Assembly (NCBI GenBank): GCA_003313425.1
Contig: NHZP01000057.1
Span: 124,001 to 188,000, forward strand
Direction: 5' to 3'
From: Pseudopyrenochaeta lycopersici
Lineage: Eukaryota; Ascomycota; Dothideomycetes; Pleosporales; Pseudopyrenochaetaceae
DNA: 64,000 bases
Under the pieces are notes generated by a model. That model saw only the letters and a list, made by a program, of their open reading frames with translations, was not told the DNA's origin and ran no database searches. The position numbers and the translations under genes were made by a program. Positions 44,891-56,225 of this stretch are shown here, one piece after another; position 1 is the stretch's first letter, and each line of letters opens with the position of its first letter.

Positions 44891-45450
44891 CATTCCAAAC
44901 ACTGAGGCAACCGACGTCTTCGATGCTGTCGAATGGCAACCTTCGCTCTACCATCCTACCTTTGTCGAGCTGAATCAGATCCTCGAGGTCCACAAGAGAC
45001 AGTAAGTCCTATATGGCCCTCGATGATCATCCGAGATGTATCAAGACTGCGGGGACAAGCTTGAAGTCTGACTGACTAGTCTCTAGATCTCGTCTATCAA
45101 CTTCGGATGCCGCTGAGGCGCGTATCTACAATCCGTCGTGTCTTATAAAAGTATGTGTCCGTGGATCTCGCTAACGCTAATCAGCCTCCAAATCTTTACA
45201 GCATGCGATCTATACAAGGGACGCACTGACCAACGTCGAAGAAGACGCTAGCCGGCAGCTAAGTAGCTTCAAGCGCACTCCGACTCTTAGATGTCTCGCG
45301 GATTTGGATGCTCATACGCGACATTGAGTTCCCCTGCTCGCAATCGCAACGTCATCTGCTGACATCTGTCTCGTTGCGCCCTGGCACCGAATCAAGCTAG
45401 CGGTTGGCCTGGCTCTTGAGATCTACTGCGCGAAGGACCATCACGTAAGC
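44891..45450 (+). pseudogene. Possible decayed multi-exon gene of unknown type
   Basis: Three coding-like pieces are linked by good splice signals: VEWQPSLYHPTFVELNQIL up to 45001, a GTAAGT...TCTCTAG intron, a 21-codon exon (SRLSTSDAAEARIYNPSCL), a GTATGT...GCTAAT...TTTACAG intron, and HAIYTRDALTNVEEDASRQL. The last reads to a TGA at about 45327 and continues open as VPLLAIATSSADICLVAPW. The phases agree across both introns. The family is not recognised. The frame-preserving introns argue for a former gene; the stop argues for decay. Confidence 0.35.
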
Positions 45451-46626
45451 GGTCTTTGATCGTGCCTACTGGTTCTGTACAAGCTCTACCTAATCAGTAA
45501 GGTTTGATGTTAATATTTTCTACACTCGCGAAAGAAAGGTTACATCTTTAGTGTGCTTCTAGCGACTTGCACAGCGATTTCACAGCATTTTGAAGGCCCC
45601 TGGACCTGCAACCAGCTAACTGTTTGGAGCAGGGCCCGTAACAGCTTGTGTACGCAAGAGCATCATGTCGCAACGATATATGTAGCGTCCCATGGCGCGT
45701 GGGGCGAGTAAACTGTGTGAGTCTTTCTCCGCCCTGGCATCCTGGTCTGGCTTATTTACAGGAAACGGCACAATCAGTGATGCGGATCGCGACGACCAAG
45801 AGGAAGATTCAATCGTTCGAGACAGGTAGCTGGGGTAAGCACAATCGGCAAAGTCTTCAGCAAATCGCTGTGCCATTCTCCGGTCCCAACCCAGGATTCT
45901 TCATATCACCTCTTGGCGGCCGCTGACGTTAACACAGAACGCCATACTACAAAACCGATTATACGACTAGTGGCCCAAGTGTAAACGTGGAAAAGAGGGG
46001 CCAAGCCGCCTTGCTGTGGGGGGGAAAATCCGCCGAACGGTGATGGCTTGCCAACGCATGCATATGCATACCATGTCTAGCGCGCGGACCGCGCCTACCG
46101 GCACCACCCTGCATATCTCCGAGCCAATGTCTGCTGCCGAGTGCAACCCTGGCCCGTGTCATGCAATTGCACGGGCGCCGCCATCATCCGCCGCCTGTCA
46201 GTCCTCTTCGGGCCAGCGTCCCTTAGGCCGGTACTTCACAATTGAACTCAGATCCCGAAACTTCAACGAACACAGCGGATGCTTCTGTACCAATAGTCAA
46301 GAGCAAGTCGCCTCGCGCAAGTGACTGCGCTTGTGAAGGCCGCAGGTGGCCTAATCAACTCTGCGGCTCTGCCGTACTGACTGCATAAAGCGTGCAGAGA
46401 GAGAAGAGAGAAGAGAGAGTGTCTGCTCCATTTTCATTTCTAGCCTCTAAGCATTAGTACAGTTTTGACCCCATGGACCGGTGGCCAAATCAGCTACTGG
46501 GCAATACACGAACTAGGCTAGGCACACTAACGAGACTCGTCCAGCATATCTGAACATAAGGCGTTAAAAGTCATTGCAAATTTCGGGGGGTTCCACATCG
46601 AAGCAGCACTCGCCCAAGGCGGTATC
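45451..46626. other. Intergenic, upstream of the methyltransferase pseudogene
   Basis: No supported gene. A purine tract (AGAGAGAAGAGAG) lies at about 46395-46420. A possible intron-like GTGAGT...TTTACAG at about 45717-45761 is seen without a recognisable coding context. Confidence 0.4.
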
Positions 46627-48226
46627 ATGAAAGCTGAACAGCAGTCCGCCCTTCTCGAGCTGGCGACGGAGGTTCAGCAGCTGACAACTCAGATTGTCAA
46701 AGATCTGACTGCGAAGAATCTACGGGAGCCAACATTTGAAGTAGACTCCGAAACAGTGCCGGAAACTCCGGAGCAGATTGCCCTCCGCGCACGGCTGAAT
46801 GATGCCGCTCGAGATCTACTACGCCTCGTGAATGGCCCCAGAAACGATGCGCGGACCTTCGTATGCTACTTGTACGATCTGGCAGCCTGGCAAGTAGCAT
46901 GTGAATTCAACTTCTTCGAAGCAATTCCAGAGGATAGAGTCGCCAACAACAAGAGATTGCGGAGAAAAGCTGGAATGGACGAAGATCGTGTTGGTCGCTT
47001 CTTGCGCATGCTAGCTACGGACGGAGTTTTTGAGGAAGTGGAAAAGGATGTGTTCAAACATACGTCCCGAAGTGTTCTTTACCTGAAAGACAAGTAGTGG
47101 CGGGACGCATGCACTATCAGTACGATTATTCTGCTCGACGGTGGTAGAATTACGATACTAATACAGTCTATAGGTTGGATGAATTCTTCAGAGCAGCCTC
47201 TGAGACTTTCGCAAGTATCCAGGAATCACCCTTCGTGACCAATGGGCAGAAGAACGCTTATGTGACGAGGCACGGAACGGATTTGTTTCAATTCTACAAG
47301 CAAGAACCACAACGAGCAGGTCGCTTTGCGAGCGCGATGGCTGGAGTCTCCAGACGTACTACCCTCTTTCTCCAACCTGCAGGTCACTGTGCTAACTTCC
47401 TTGTAGTTGAGCGCCATTTTGAAACTCTCAAGGAGAGCCTCTGTTAGGATCAAATCAGCAGAGGGAAAGTCATCGATGCCGGTGGTGGAAGTGGCCACAT
47501 GAGTGTCTCGCTCGCCCGAGTAAGTTTGAAACAAATCTAATGCTTTACAACAAGCTCACTTACAGCTGCTCGGGGCCTTCCCAAATCTTGAACTCATTGT
47601 CCAGGATTCTCTGACCATGCTGTCATCGGCTATCCAGAACGACTTCTCAGATCTCATTGGTCGAGTTACGTTCATGCCGCATGACTTCTTCACTACTCAA
47701 CCCGTCTCAGGCGCACCAGCATATCTTTTGAGATACGTAACCCATAACTGGAACGACGTGGACTGTATCCGTATCTTCAGGGCGCTCGTTCCTGCCTTGG
47801 AGAAAAGCCCTCCTGGGGCACCTCTCTTGTTCAACGATGTTGTACTGCCAGCACTAGGAGAAACCTCAAGATTCCACGACAATCACATGCGCCAGGTCGA
47901 CATCATGATGATGCTGGTCCTTGGGGCTAAATAGAGAACAGAAGAACAGTTCCGGCGTTTGCTCTCGGATGCAGATTCACGATTCAAGGTTAGCAAAGTT
48001 GAACTGATGTTGCTCTGAAACCATTCGCTAATGTCTCTTCCCGATCAAAGCTATTCACGGAAAGGGTAACATGAGCCTGATCGAGGCACATCTGGATATT
48101 GATGCAGCTCGCCATACGGAAGGTTTAGCTGTTGCCGAAGCCTCCAAAGATGCGTCAGCGGATGACCAGGAGCAGGATGCATCCGCTGTTGCAAACCAGC
48201 AGAAGTGGACTGGAACCCGTCTCTGA
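46627..48226 (+). pseudogene. SAM-dependent O-methyltransferase (family 2) with stops
   Basis: ATG at 46627. Introns fit at 47094-47173 (branch TACTAAT), 47356-47406 and 47520-47565. The N-terminal dimerisation part has AWQVACEFNFFEAIP and MLATDGVFEEVEKDVF; the SAM-binding motif is VIDAGGGSGHMSVSLA, and the catalytic region LLRYVTHNWNDVDC keeps the expected His. Two in-frame TAG codons break it: 47445-47447 before DQISRGK, and 47932-47934 after MMMLVLGAK. A last coding block (HGKGNMSLIEAHLD) needs a frame change at the final intron. Such enzymes methylate hydroxyl groups of aromatic secondary metabolites. It is now broken but the frame is otherwise well kept, so loss is recent. Confidence 0.85.
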
Positions 48227-48552
48227 TCTACTGGAGCGCCACATCACTGGGCTGCATGATGACCTGTGGAGTTCACTCTTGCCATCTCATGAGCATATCC
48301 AGCATTGTATGCAAAACATGTATTGAATTGAGTAAGTGTAAACCACGTGTCTTTTTGTCGCACTTGGGTGTGCTGATGATGATGCATCAGGAAGAATTCA
48401 TGATGAGCAGAAAAGTTGTATTGTGTGTGTGTTGTGCCTTGGTCTAGTGAACCTGACCCCGCACGTCTTAGATTATATGGCAAGATTACTAATGCAGTTT
48501 CTTCCTCGGGCTCCCTGAGATGACACCTTGGCCTGCGACACACCCCCCCCCC
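48227..48552. other. Spacer ending in a C tract
   Basis: Nothing recognised. A run of C (48543-48553) directly borders the hAT-E terminus. Confidence 0.4.
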
Positions 48553-51328
48553 CAGACTTGTCGGCAATATGTGCTTATCAATGTTCTTATCAATCAATAT
48601 CAATATTCATCCAAGTAGGCAATATCAATATGGGATATCGTTATCAATTCAATATTGATAAGTATTGATAAGGGCACGTGCACACCCACTTCTCACCACC
48701 TTTTTGCTTTTTTCGCCTTTTTTCGCCTTTTTTGGTGTTCTTCCGCGCCCTTTCGCGTCCTTTCGCGTTTTCCTTTTTTGCACCTTTTGCGTGCAAATCC
48801 CAGGGTATCTACCGGTTTATCTCTCTGCTGCATGCTCCACAACCACCGCCATAAACCATTCTACAACGTTATGGCCTCCCAGAACTCCCAAGGTCGGCCT
48901 ATCCGACCTCCTTCCTCCTCATCCACACCCTCTCTACCCACTACGCCTTCCTCCAGAGCCTCTCCTAGCCCATGGCGCTTCCTCAATGACAAACCACATC
49001 GACCTGACCGTAGCCGTGAGGACGTAAAGTCAAGAAAGAGGCGTGCTGCTGATATATGGACACACTTTCGGAAGCCAGAGAATGATGAGGCAATGCGCGA
49101 TAAGTCAGGGCAATCACTGATGTATTGTAAGGACTGTGACGGCTATGGGAAACCCTGGGCTACTGCTATTACCACTAACGCTAGGACTCATATGGCGAAT
49201 CTACATCAAGTCTACGTTGATGTTGAAGAGCCGAAGGGAAAGAAAGTACGGCAAGTCTCTCTCCAAGCAGCCCTTCAAATGTCGGTAAAGAAGCAGGTAG
49301 AGAAGAATACCGAGGATGTGGAGGAGGTTCTTACGAAGGCGCTTAACAAAGACGCCTTCTACGAGGCACAAATCCAGCTTGTTACTCGCCGCCGCTTGCC
49401 TTTCAACTGTGTTGAATGGCCAGAATACCAAGCGCTCCTAATGGCAGTTAATCCAGAGGTCGAAAACCTACTTATCGAGTCACACACTACTATACCTGTC
49501 CACATTGAGCGAAGCTTTAAAACACACTACGCTACCATTAAGGAGCGCCTACACAGGGCAAAGTCTCAAATCCACTACTCTATCGATCTCTGGTCATCGG
49601 CAAACCGGAAATCATTCCTTGGCATCTGCGCGCAATTCGTTGGACACGACTACACCCTCCGCAAAGCTCTCCTCTCCCTCCCACAGTGTCGCTTCTCTCA
49701 CAGCGGCGAGACGATGGCAAGGCATATTCTCGAGACAATACAAGCCTATGAGGTTACGGAGAAGACAGGCTATATTATTGGGGATAATGCTTCCAGTAAC
49801 GACACTTGTTGTAGGGCTATTGCAAATGCTCTTACAAAAATTGGGGTGTTATTCAATGCAAAAAAGAGGCGGATTCGATGCAGCGGTCATATAATCAATC
49901 TATCTCTTGATGCCTTCCTCTTTGCAACTACAGTAGAAGCCCTTGAGGCTGCCATTGAGGCTGCAAAAGAGGAGTCAGATATCACTGTGGTTGAAGCATT
50001 GCAAGAGCAGCTTCGTGAGAAGAGAGGCGACAAGAAAGGCAAAAGAATGCGACTCCTTAACGAGGCTAGGTGGCAGTCCAATGGAGCGCTTGGGAGCCTC
50101 CATGGTATCGCTGTCTATATTCGCTCCTCCACTATATTGACTGATGAGTGGGAGGCACTTGCTGGGAAGCTTCTGGGCATCGATAACGCAACACGCTGGA
50201 ACTCCTGGTACAAGTTGATTGCATTGGCCGTTGAGAAGCAGGATGCTTTGAATAAGTTCTGTCAAAAGCATCATAGAGCCCTTGGTGGCGCTGTTCTTTC
50301 TGCGGAAGATTGGGAGACTCTTACAATGACTCTTGAATTCTTACAGCCATTTAATCAAGCAACACTTACACAGGAAGCTAACTGGTCATCGCTTGACCAA
50401 GCTCTCTGGACAATGGATATCCTCTTTAAACACTACGAGGAAGCAAAGGTATGTTGCTGATAAAAAACTTATTTATACTGCTAATCTTAAGTAGATTCAA
50501 TATAAAAACAACTCCCATATAGTCAACTCCATTAATATGGGGTGGTATGTCCTTGACAAGTATTACAAATCCTCTGACGAAGCGCCTGCCTATACCACAG
50601 CCCTCCTCCTCCATCCCCGACGCCGCCTCAAGTATATTGATATCAATTGGGTATCCTCCTGGAGAGAACCGGCCCTTACTACCGCAAGAGAGATTTGGGC
50701 AAATTATAAGGATCTGCCTCTTCTAAAGTCGCAGAAGGAGGCGGATAATTCACAACCAGAACTCTCAAAATTTGAGAGGCTTGCGGCGGAGCTTGACGTT
50801 ATGGAAGAGGAGGAAGAGGAGGATGAATTCGAGAAATTTGTGAACGCAAAGCCTTGTAAGATCACTTGCTCTCCTTTGGAGTGGTGGTGTAAAGAGGAGC
50901 AGCGACTAGAATACCCTCGGCTTCATCAAATGGCGATGGATATCCTTTCTATTCCTCCAATGTCTGATGAAGCCGAGCGCGTCTTCTCAGGCGTACGGAG
51001 AACTATCTCATGGGACAGAGCTAGGCTAGGAGCATGGATTGTGGAGATGACAGAGGTTCTGGGTAATTGGAATAAGAACGGGCTTATCCAGACACTCTAC
51101 ATACCGGCAGAAGATCCTGGCAATATCACAGCCGAAGTAGAAAGCGATGACAATGGGCTTTCCGGACTATAGGTGCCCAAAGTGTCTGATACACCATAGA
51201 TTCTATATGCTAGTCCCAATCGGGTGATTCTTGGCAATATTATCAATTCAATATCAATCTTGGGTCTGGATATCAATTCAATATCAATATCACCCTTATC
51301 AATCAATATTGAATTGCCGACAAGTCTG
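48553..51328 (+). mobile_element. hAT element hAT-E, 2776 bp, apparently intact
   Basis: Terminal inverted repeats CAGACTTGTCGGCAAT are found at 48553 and inverted at 51328. Many TATCAATATTGAT-type words lie inside both ends (48575-48670 and 51235-51315). The 8-bp flanks (cccccccc and ctgtacag) do not match. The right flank is the middle of a pogo transposase gene whose 5' half is not on the left, so the junction was rearranged after insertion. Confidence 0.88.
48832..51172 (+). CDS. hAT transposase, apparently complete
   Basis: Exon 1 48832-50448 and exon 2 50495-51172 are joined by a 46-bp intron (GTATGT...TGCTAATC...GTAG), giving 764 residues from ATG at 48832; a second ATG at 48871 (ASQNSQG) is an equally likely start. 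Domains in order: basic/Ser-Pro N-terminus, BED zinc finger (YCKDC...THMANLH, about residues 95-125), catalytic region (SIDLWSSANRKSFLG, GDNASSNDTC, RCSGHIINLSLDAF), DNATRWNSWYK, and C-terminal dimerisation domain (SPLEWWCKEEQ...SDEAERVFSGVRRTISW). No stops or shifts. This is the best candidate for a working hAT transposase in the window and shares the CAGACTTGTC end motif with MITE 1. Confidence 0.92.
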
Positions 51329-52592
51329 CTGTACAGGCAAGCTGGGTCAGTGAAATAGACCCAAAGAAGCACTCTATTCACTTCACTACATTACCCCATG
51401 GCTGGACGAACAACGGTCTTGGATTGACGTGGCTTCAACAGGTGTTTGACCGCTACACCACGCCAAAGGCTCGGAGAAAGTGGCGTTTACTCATCATTGA
51501 CGGCCATGGCAGCCATATAACAAGAGAGTTCATCAGGTACTGCGACAACAACAAGATACTATTGATGATCTTTCCCCCACATGCCACCCATACTCTGCAG
51601 CCGCTCGACGTAGTCTACTTCAAGCCTCTTACCTCAAACTACGCTAAGGAGCTTGATCTTCGCACTCACAGGACGCAGGGATGGGTCTCTGTGAAGAAGA
51701 GCGACTTTTCCCTCTATTCTGGAAGGCCTGGGTAGCTACCTTCACAGAATCGTTGGTGTTGGAGGCCTTCTCCGCCACAGGTATATTTCCACCCAACGCC
51801 AACGTCGTACTCGATAGATTCGACACTAAGAAGCTATCAACACCGGAAGCGCAAGTAATCCGTGCTGCAGAGCCTAGGCAGCCGAACTGGCTTAAAGCCA
51901 AGTCACTGCTTCACTCTACAGTGAAGGATAAGGGCAGTGTAGAGGTGCGGGCACTTGAAGGGATCCTTCACCACCTCTCAACGCAGAATGAGCTACTTCA
52001 GTACGAGCTTGACGGCGTAAAAGAGGCTCTTACTGAGAGGCAGAAGCAGAAGGATCAAGGAAAGGTTCTGCCTTTGATGGTTCACGATATAGAGTGGCAT
52101 GGCGGCGCAAAGTGGTCTCCTTCATCGAGGAAGGAAGCAGAGGTGCGATGGGAGGTGCAACAGCGTCTTGAAGAAGAAGCAGAGGCTGCAAAAGCACTAA
52201 GATGGAGCTACAGCGTAACCAAAAGCTTCTCAATGAAAAGCTCAAGGAGGAGAGGCGTGTTGAGCGAGAGGAGGCAAAGAAGGTGCGCGAGAAGGAGAGG
52301 GCTGAGAAGGCCAAACACGTTGCTGAACACAAGGCTGAAAAACAGCGTAAGAAGGACGAGAACGACGGTGCAAAAGCTCTACAACTGTCCCAGAGAGGGA
52401 AGCGCAAAGCTTCAAGGCCTGCTACAAGGCCTCAGAAGCGTGCGCGTGGTGCTGGGAGTGGTGTTGCTGGCGAGGTGGCCCCCAGCAGCCCCAGCTCCTC
52501 CACCTAAAACCAACTCTCGCGGCCGCCACATCAATCGGCCAAGTAGATATATTGTGCCGATGCACTTGGTGACCTGGTCACCTGGCCACTAA
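51329..52592 (+). pseudogene. pogo/Fot1 transposase, 3' part, frameshifted
   Basis: Directly after hAT-E the plus strand reads the second half of a pogo DDE core: HGWTNNGLGLTWLQQVFDRY, LLIIDGHGSHITREF, PPHATHTLQPLDVVYFKPL. A frameshift near 51710 moves to FPLFWKAWVATFTESL; others follow near 52200 and 52500, in the Lys/Glu/Arg-rich tail that ends RGRHINRPSRYI. The first half of the gene and the left terminal repeat are missing. It differs from the copy at 22-24 kb in sequence but shares its architecture. Confidence 0.82.
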
Positions 52593-52610
52593 GGGCATCT
52601 CAGCTAGTTA

Positions 52611-52666
52611 GATGCAGCAGTTCAGATGCAGCAGTTCAGATGCAGCAGTTCAGATGCAGCAGCTCA
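52611..52666. repeat. Four tandem copies of a 14-bp unit
   Basis: GATGCAGCAGTTCA occurs three times in a row and once with CTCA at its end. Confidence 0.9.
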
Positions 52667-53341
52667 GGCCACAGCAGCGTAGGCCACAACAGCTCAGACT
52701 TCAAGGCAATTAAGCGAGATTAGCAGAAAAATAAGGATATAAGGAGGCAGGCAGGCAGAGGAATCCAGGAATGGACCATCTAAAAAAACATCCAGAAAAC
52801 ATCTACTGGAAGGAAGCACGATCTAGCATCTACTATTAAGGATCCAACATCTAAGGAACATCCAGAAGTAATTAAGACAGTACAGACAGACAGATAGATA
52901 CAGCTACCACAGATACAGTTATTACCCCCCCCCCCCCCTTATTGTTCATCCTTGTTTACCTACCTCCTACCTCTCATCTCATCCTTGATGGGATGACTAT
53001 CTAGCTGTGTTCAGTGTGCTCAAGGCTACCATCGACAGGGAGAAGCTTGCTGAGGCCTCAGTTCCTGCACAATATATGAGACAATTTGACCGCGAGCATC
53101 ACTATAGTACTCTACTAGAAAATCTCGCGATAGTTACTCTTGTCTGTGGCCCTACAGCCTCATTTTTGCAGGTGCTGGTTGGGGTGCTGGGTGCGCGTTA
53201 CGCGAACAAGCGCATTACGCGCACGGACACGGTAACTCCCCGCCAAGCTTGGGCTAAGGTTGCCCAGCAACAACAATCGCCTAGCAACTTCAAGGTCATG
53301 TTAGTACTCGGCTTCGCCGTTCCACTTTGCCGCTCACTTCT
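52667..53341. other. Spacer with C tract, upstream of the nuclease-like gene
   Basis: Purine-rich sequence with a 14-base C run at 52925-52938. A 115-codon frame at 53007-53354 (starts on a non-ATG codon) overlaps the next gene and is not supported. The promoter of the gene at 53342 must lie here. Confidence 0.4.
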
Positions 53342-54910
53342 ATGTCTACCATAATGAAGCATGTGCTTTGTGGTACCGATAAAACATCCCACTTCGATTC
53401 TTATCCATGCTCTTCCAAACGTCGTCGCGTAACCTTACTCTCCGAAAACGAGAAATTCTGGTGCCAACGCCATTTGGAAGCTTGCTGCATCGAGCCCTGC
53501 CCCGCTCCGCTCTCTTCACGCGATCTCCCCGACATCCGCAACGCACACACAAGGCTACAAAAAGCGCGCGAGCTCTCGATACTCAGTTGGAGTAGCACTC
53601 TAGTTTGGGCCGACCCTCCCCAAGAGGAACCAGCTCACGGCGATACCGACAGCGAGTCCGAACACACATACGTTATGGCAGACAGCAGGAGGGGAAGTCG
53701 TGCGGACAGCCAAATGAGACGGGGGAATAAATTGCGCAAGCGGTCTTGCAGTCCGAACAAACAACCAACCGAATACCGCGAGATCTACATGAAGGAGGCA
53801 GGAATCTTCATAGATCATTGCCATGATCTGCCACCAGATGTTGCCTCAATCGTCGCCGGGATAGTGAACGACGAAGGCAGGGCGGATGTAGATGTTCCTG
53901 ATGATCGGAAGTGTTGTATGGAGAGACTAGCAGCGGACTATAGAGACAGCTGTCGATCGCTGGCAAGGAACACTGCGGGGGAGGGGGAATGGAGAAGCGA
54001 ATTGCTATCGGGCGTTGTGCAGAAACTCGCCCGTTCAGAAGCCTGGGAAGGAATACTCAAGTCGAGCGGGTCAGAAAAGCCTTGGCGGGCTGCCCTTAAA
54101 CCAGTCCGAGCCACCCAGGAGAGGCCTCCGTTTCCACCACCTTGTTTGCGTCCTACATCCGTACCGACCTACCACATTCCAGCCACGGCGCTACATAGCC
54201 CCAAGCCGACTCCACCTCCTGATCTGGATCGCTCCCTTTCCACGGACTCAATCCACGGGGTGAGAGATGCTGAGGATACCATCACATCGGCATATCCCTT
54301 TCACAATGTCGTGCTGTCTCCCTCGACCGATGCTACTGAGACAGCGTCCATAGCCACTACATCTGTGACTACGGTTGACGATGATCCGAACGCGCTCGCA
54401 AATCCCAAACCTGACATCAGCGTTGGTCTGGCTCACACCTCCTTTTCAACATATCACCAGAGACTATTGGACGACGTTCATCAGGACGGATCACTTCTCA
54501 GTGAACCATTCAGCGTAAGGACTGGCCTCCACTTCCCATTCCTCGTAGTCGAAGCGAAGGGGTTGGGTAACATGGTCAGTGCGCAGAACCAGGCTGCTGT
54601 CGATGCTGCGTCTGCACTGAACATACTGGACGCACTGCGAAAGCTAGTCCCAGATCGTGATATAAACCTCCCAAATGCAATCTTCAGTATCACAACGGAA
54701 GGCCCTCTACACGAACTCTGGATCCATCACCACACTTCCGATGCATATCACAGCAGTTTTATCGATGTCTGGCGTACGACGACGGACAAGGGCGCACAGC
54801 GCTTTGTTAACGTTGTGGCAAGACTCTTGGGATGGGGCGCTAGGGGATTCAGATTGAGTGTACAGCAGGCTCTGGAGAGTGCGTATTTGGATTATTATAA
54901 TCGCGAATAG
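53342..54910 (+). CDS. Fungal PD-(D/E)XK nuclease-like protein (DUF7924 type), intact
   Basis: One exon of 522 residues from ATG at 53342 (another ATG at 53354) to TAG at 54908-54910. The N-terminal half has Ser/Arg- and Pro-rich linkers and helical segments. The C-terminal domain begins at about residue 345 with NPKPDISVGLAHT (Asp358) and continues FPFLVVEAKG (Glu404, Lys406), then SAQNQAAVDAASALNIL with the helix after the core. The D...ExK arrangement fits the PD-(D/E)XK nuclease fold. Such proteins are widespread and expanded in Pezizomycotina, and their function is unknown. It is a different subtype from the gene at 11.2 kb. Neighbours on both sides are broken transposons. No sign of decay. 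Confidence 0.85.
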   Translation: MSTIMKHVLCGTDKTSHFDSYPCSSKRRRVTLLSENEKFWCQRHLEACCIEPCPAPLSSRDLPDIRNAHTRLQKARELSILSWSSTLVWADPPQEEPAHGDTDSESEHTYVMADSRRGSRADSQMRRGNKLRKRSCSPNKQPTEYREIYMKEAGIFIDHCHDLPPDVASIVAGIVNDEGRADVDVPDDRKCCMERLAADYRDSCRSLARNTAGEGEWRSELLSGVVQKLARSEAWEGILKSSGSEKPWRAALKPVRATQERPPFPPPCLRPTSVPTYHIPATALHSPKPTPPPDLDRSLSTDSIHGVRDAEDTITSAYPFHNVVLSPSTDATETASIATTSVTTVDDDPNALANPKPDISVGLAHTSFSTYHQRLLDDVHQDGSLLSEPFSVRTGLHFPFLVVEAKGLGNMVSAQNQAAVDAASALNILDALRKLVPDRDINLPNAIFSITTEGPLHELWIHHHTSDAYHSSFIDVWRTTTDKGAQRFVNVVARLLGWGARGFRLSVQQALESAYLDYYNRE

Positions 54911-55064
54911 CATAGCCCGGCAAATGTGACCGCCAGTCTAAATAATGAACAATGATTCAAAGCTTCTCTTTTGCTGTGTGTTTAAGCGTGCCGAATAGCT
55001 GCGGAGATTAGCAAGATCACTCCTAGACGCCTGAGAACCGAAGCACATCCATACTTGGGCAAAA

Positions 55065-55164
55065 TTGTACAACTGTAGTATAGCCTCATACTACACAACA
55101 AATGTAGTATGAGCTTTATACTACAACAACGCGTTGTATTATGTGTAGTATGCCAGTTGTACAA
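55065..55164. repeat. 100-bp hairpin-forming inverted repeat
   Basis: TTGTACAACTG at the left end and its complement at the right end enclose further mirrored CATACTACAC/GTGTAGTATG words. It would fold into a long stem; it looks like a tiny foldback MITE. No clear target duplication. Confidence 0.7.
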
Positions 55165-55270
55165 CATGTTGTATACACGTGATAACAAATCCATGATCTG
55201 AGGTCAATTTGTGTAAAATCTCTGAAACCGCTCAAAGTGGCTGTACTTGCCCATCATGATAGTCAACCAT

Positions 55271-56163
55271 CTATTCTATTTCATCCGAGTCAAAATCTAG
55301 CTCAACTGCCATGCCATTCACCCTTTTAATCACCGTGATGATGTGTACGACATCAATATGACCGTTCCTCAGCCAATTGCCGATACACTCAAGTCTTTCA
55401 AGGTTCTCTACTGTCATCCGAAGCGTGTCCCATGACTGCGTACGACGAGCACCTGAAAAGATTCGTTCCGGTTCTGCTGATGAGGGAGGGATTGTGAGGA
55501 TATCGATGGCCATGCGATGGAGCCGTGGATAACGCTGTCGCTGTTCTGGTAAACACCACCATTCCAAGGGAGTTAAAGGCTTGATTGCGATAGGCCTGGC
55601 GTTGGTAAATAGCTGTACATCGTCCTCATCTGTGAGATCAGCAGTCTCAACCTGTAGAGAGCGTTTCAATCGATCTAGCTCGTTTTTCGGTTTTTCCGGA
55701 GAAGCTGGAGAGCCATCAACCTCCATGAGATCATCCTCAGACGGATTAAGCGGCATATTTTTATATTGTTCCTCCCAAATACGATGTGTAGCATTAAGAT
55801 CCTTCTGATGCCATTGTGCTGGCCAGTTCTGTGTGAGATATCGGCTTCTCTTCGAGGGATCGAGTAGGATCGCGGCAGCGTACACAGGAAGGGTATCGGT
55901 GAGTTCGTAATACTTGTTGAGGATGAACCATCCCATCTCGATCGAATGAACCATTCGAACATCCTTTCGCTCTCCAGATGAGTATAGATTCTATAGATCT
56001 ATTAGCTGTTTGATGATAAAGCTATGGGATTAGCCACGAACCTTTTGTTGTTCGAAAGAGGCAAGTATTGCGTCCATCATCTCAAGCGATTAAGATAGGC
56101 CTGCACGATCGCCTTCAATCCACAAAGTGCCACTATTAAAGGCTTGGAGAAATAGATGCAGTG
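55271..56163 (-). pseudogene. hAT-F transposase, C-terminal part
   Basis: Exon 55990-55271 carries MVHSIEMGWFILNKYY, PLTPLEWWC and SAEPERIFSGARRTQSW, the hAT dimerisation domain, and ends with FDSDEIE. It is preceded by an intron-like 51 bp (55991-56041) and the end of the upstream exon (QAFNSGTLW, MMDAILASF), which has a TAA where the family has Gln. Everything 5' of about 56163 is gone. Same clade as hAT-C, D and E. Confidence 0.8.
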
Positions 56164-56169
56164 ATCTTG

Positions 56170-56225
56170 TTGGATTGGACTGGACTGGATCTGAGGTCGG
56201 ATCCGATCCAGTCCAAAGCAGAGTA
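56170..56225. repeat. GATTGGACTGGACTGGATC inverted repeat at hAT-F border
   Basis: GGACTGGATC near 56180 is mirrored by GATCCAGTCC near 56208, forming an imperfect hairpin at the broken edge of hAT-F. Confidence 0.55.

Noticed and set aside
28447..48226. P450 and O-methyltransferase as a secondary-metabolite cluster
   Set aside because: They are 16 kb apart with transposons between, one is broken, and no backbone enzyme, transporter or regulator is present.
52925..52938. C run as a feature with a role, for example a terminator or quadruplex
   Set aside because: A single homopolymer run is common and prone to assembly error; no further support.
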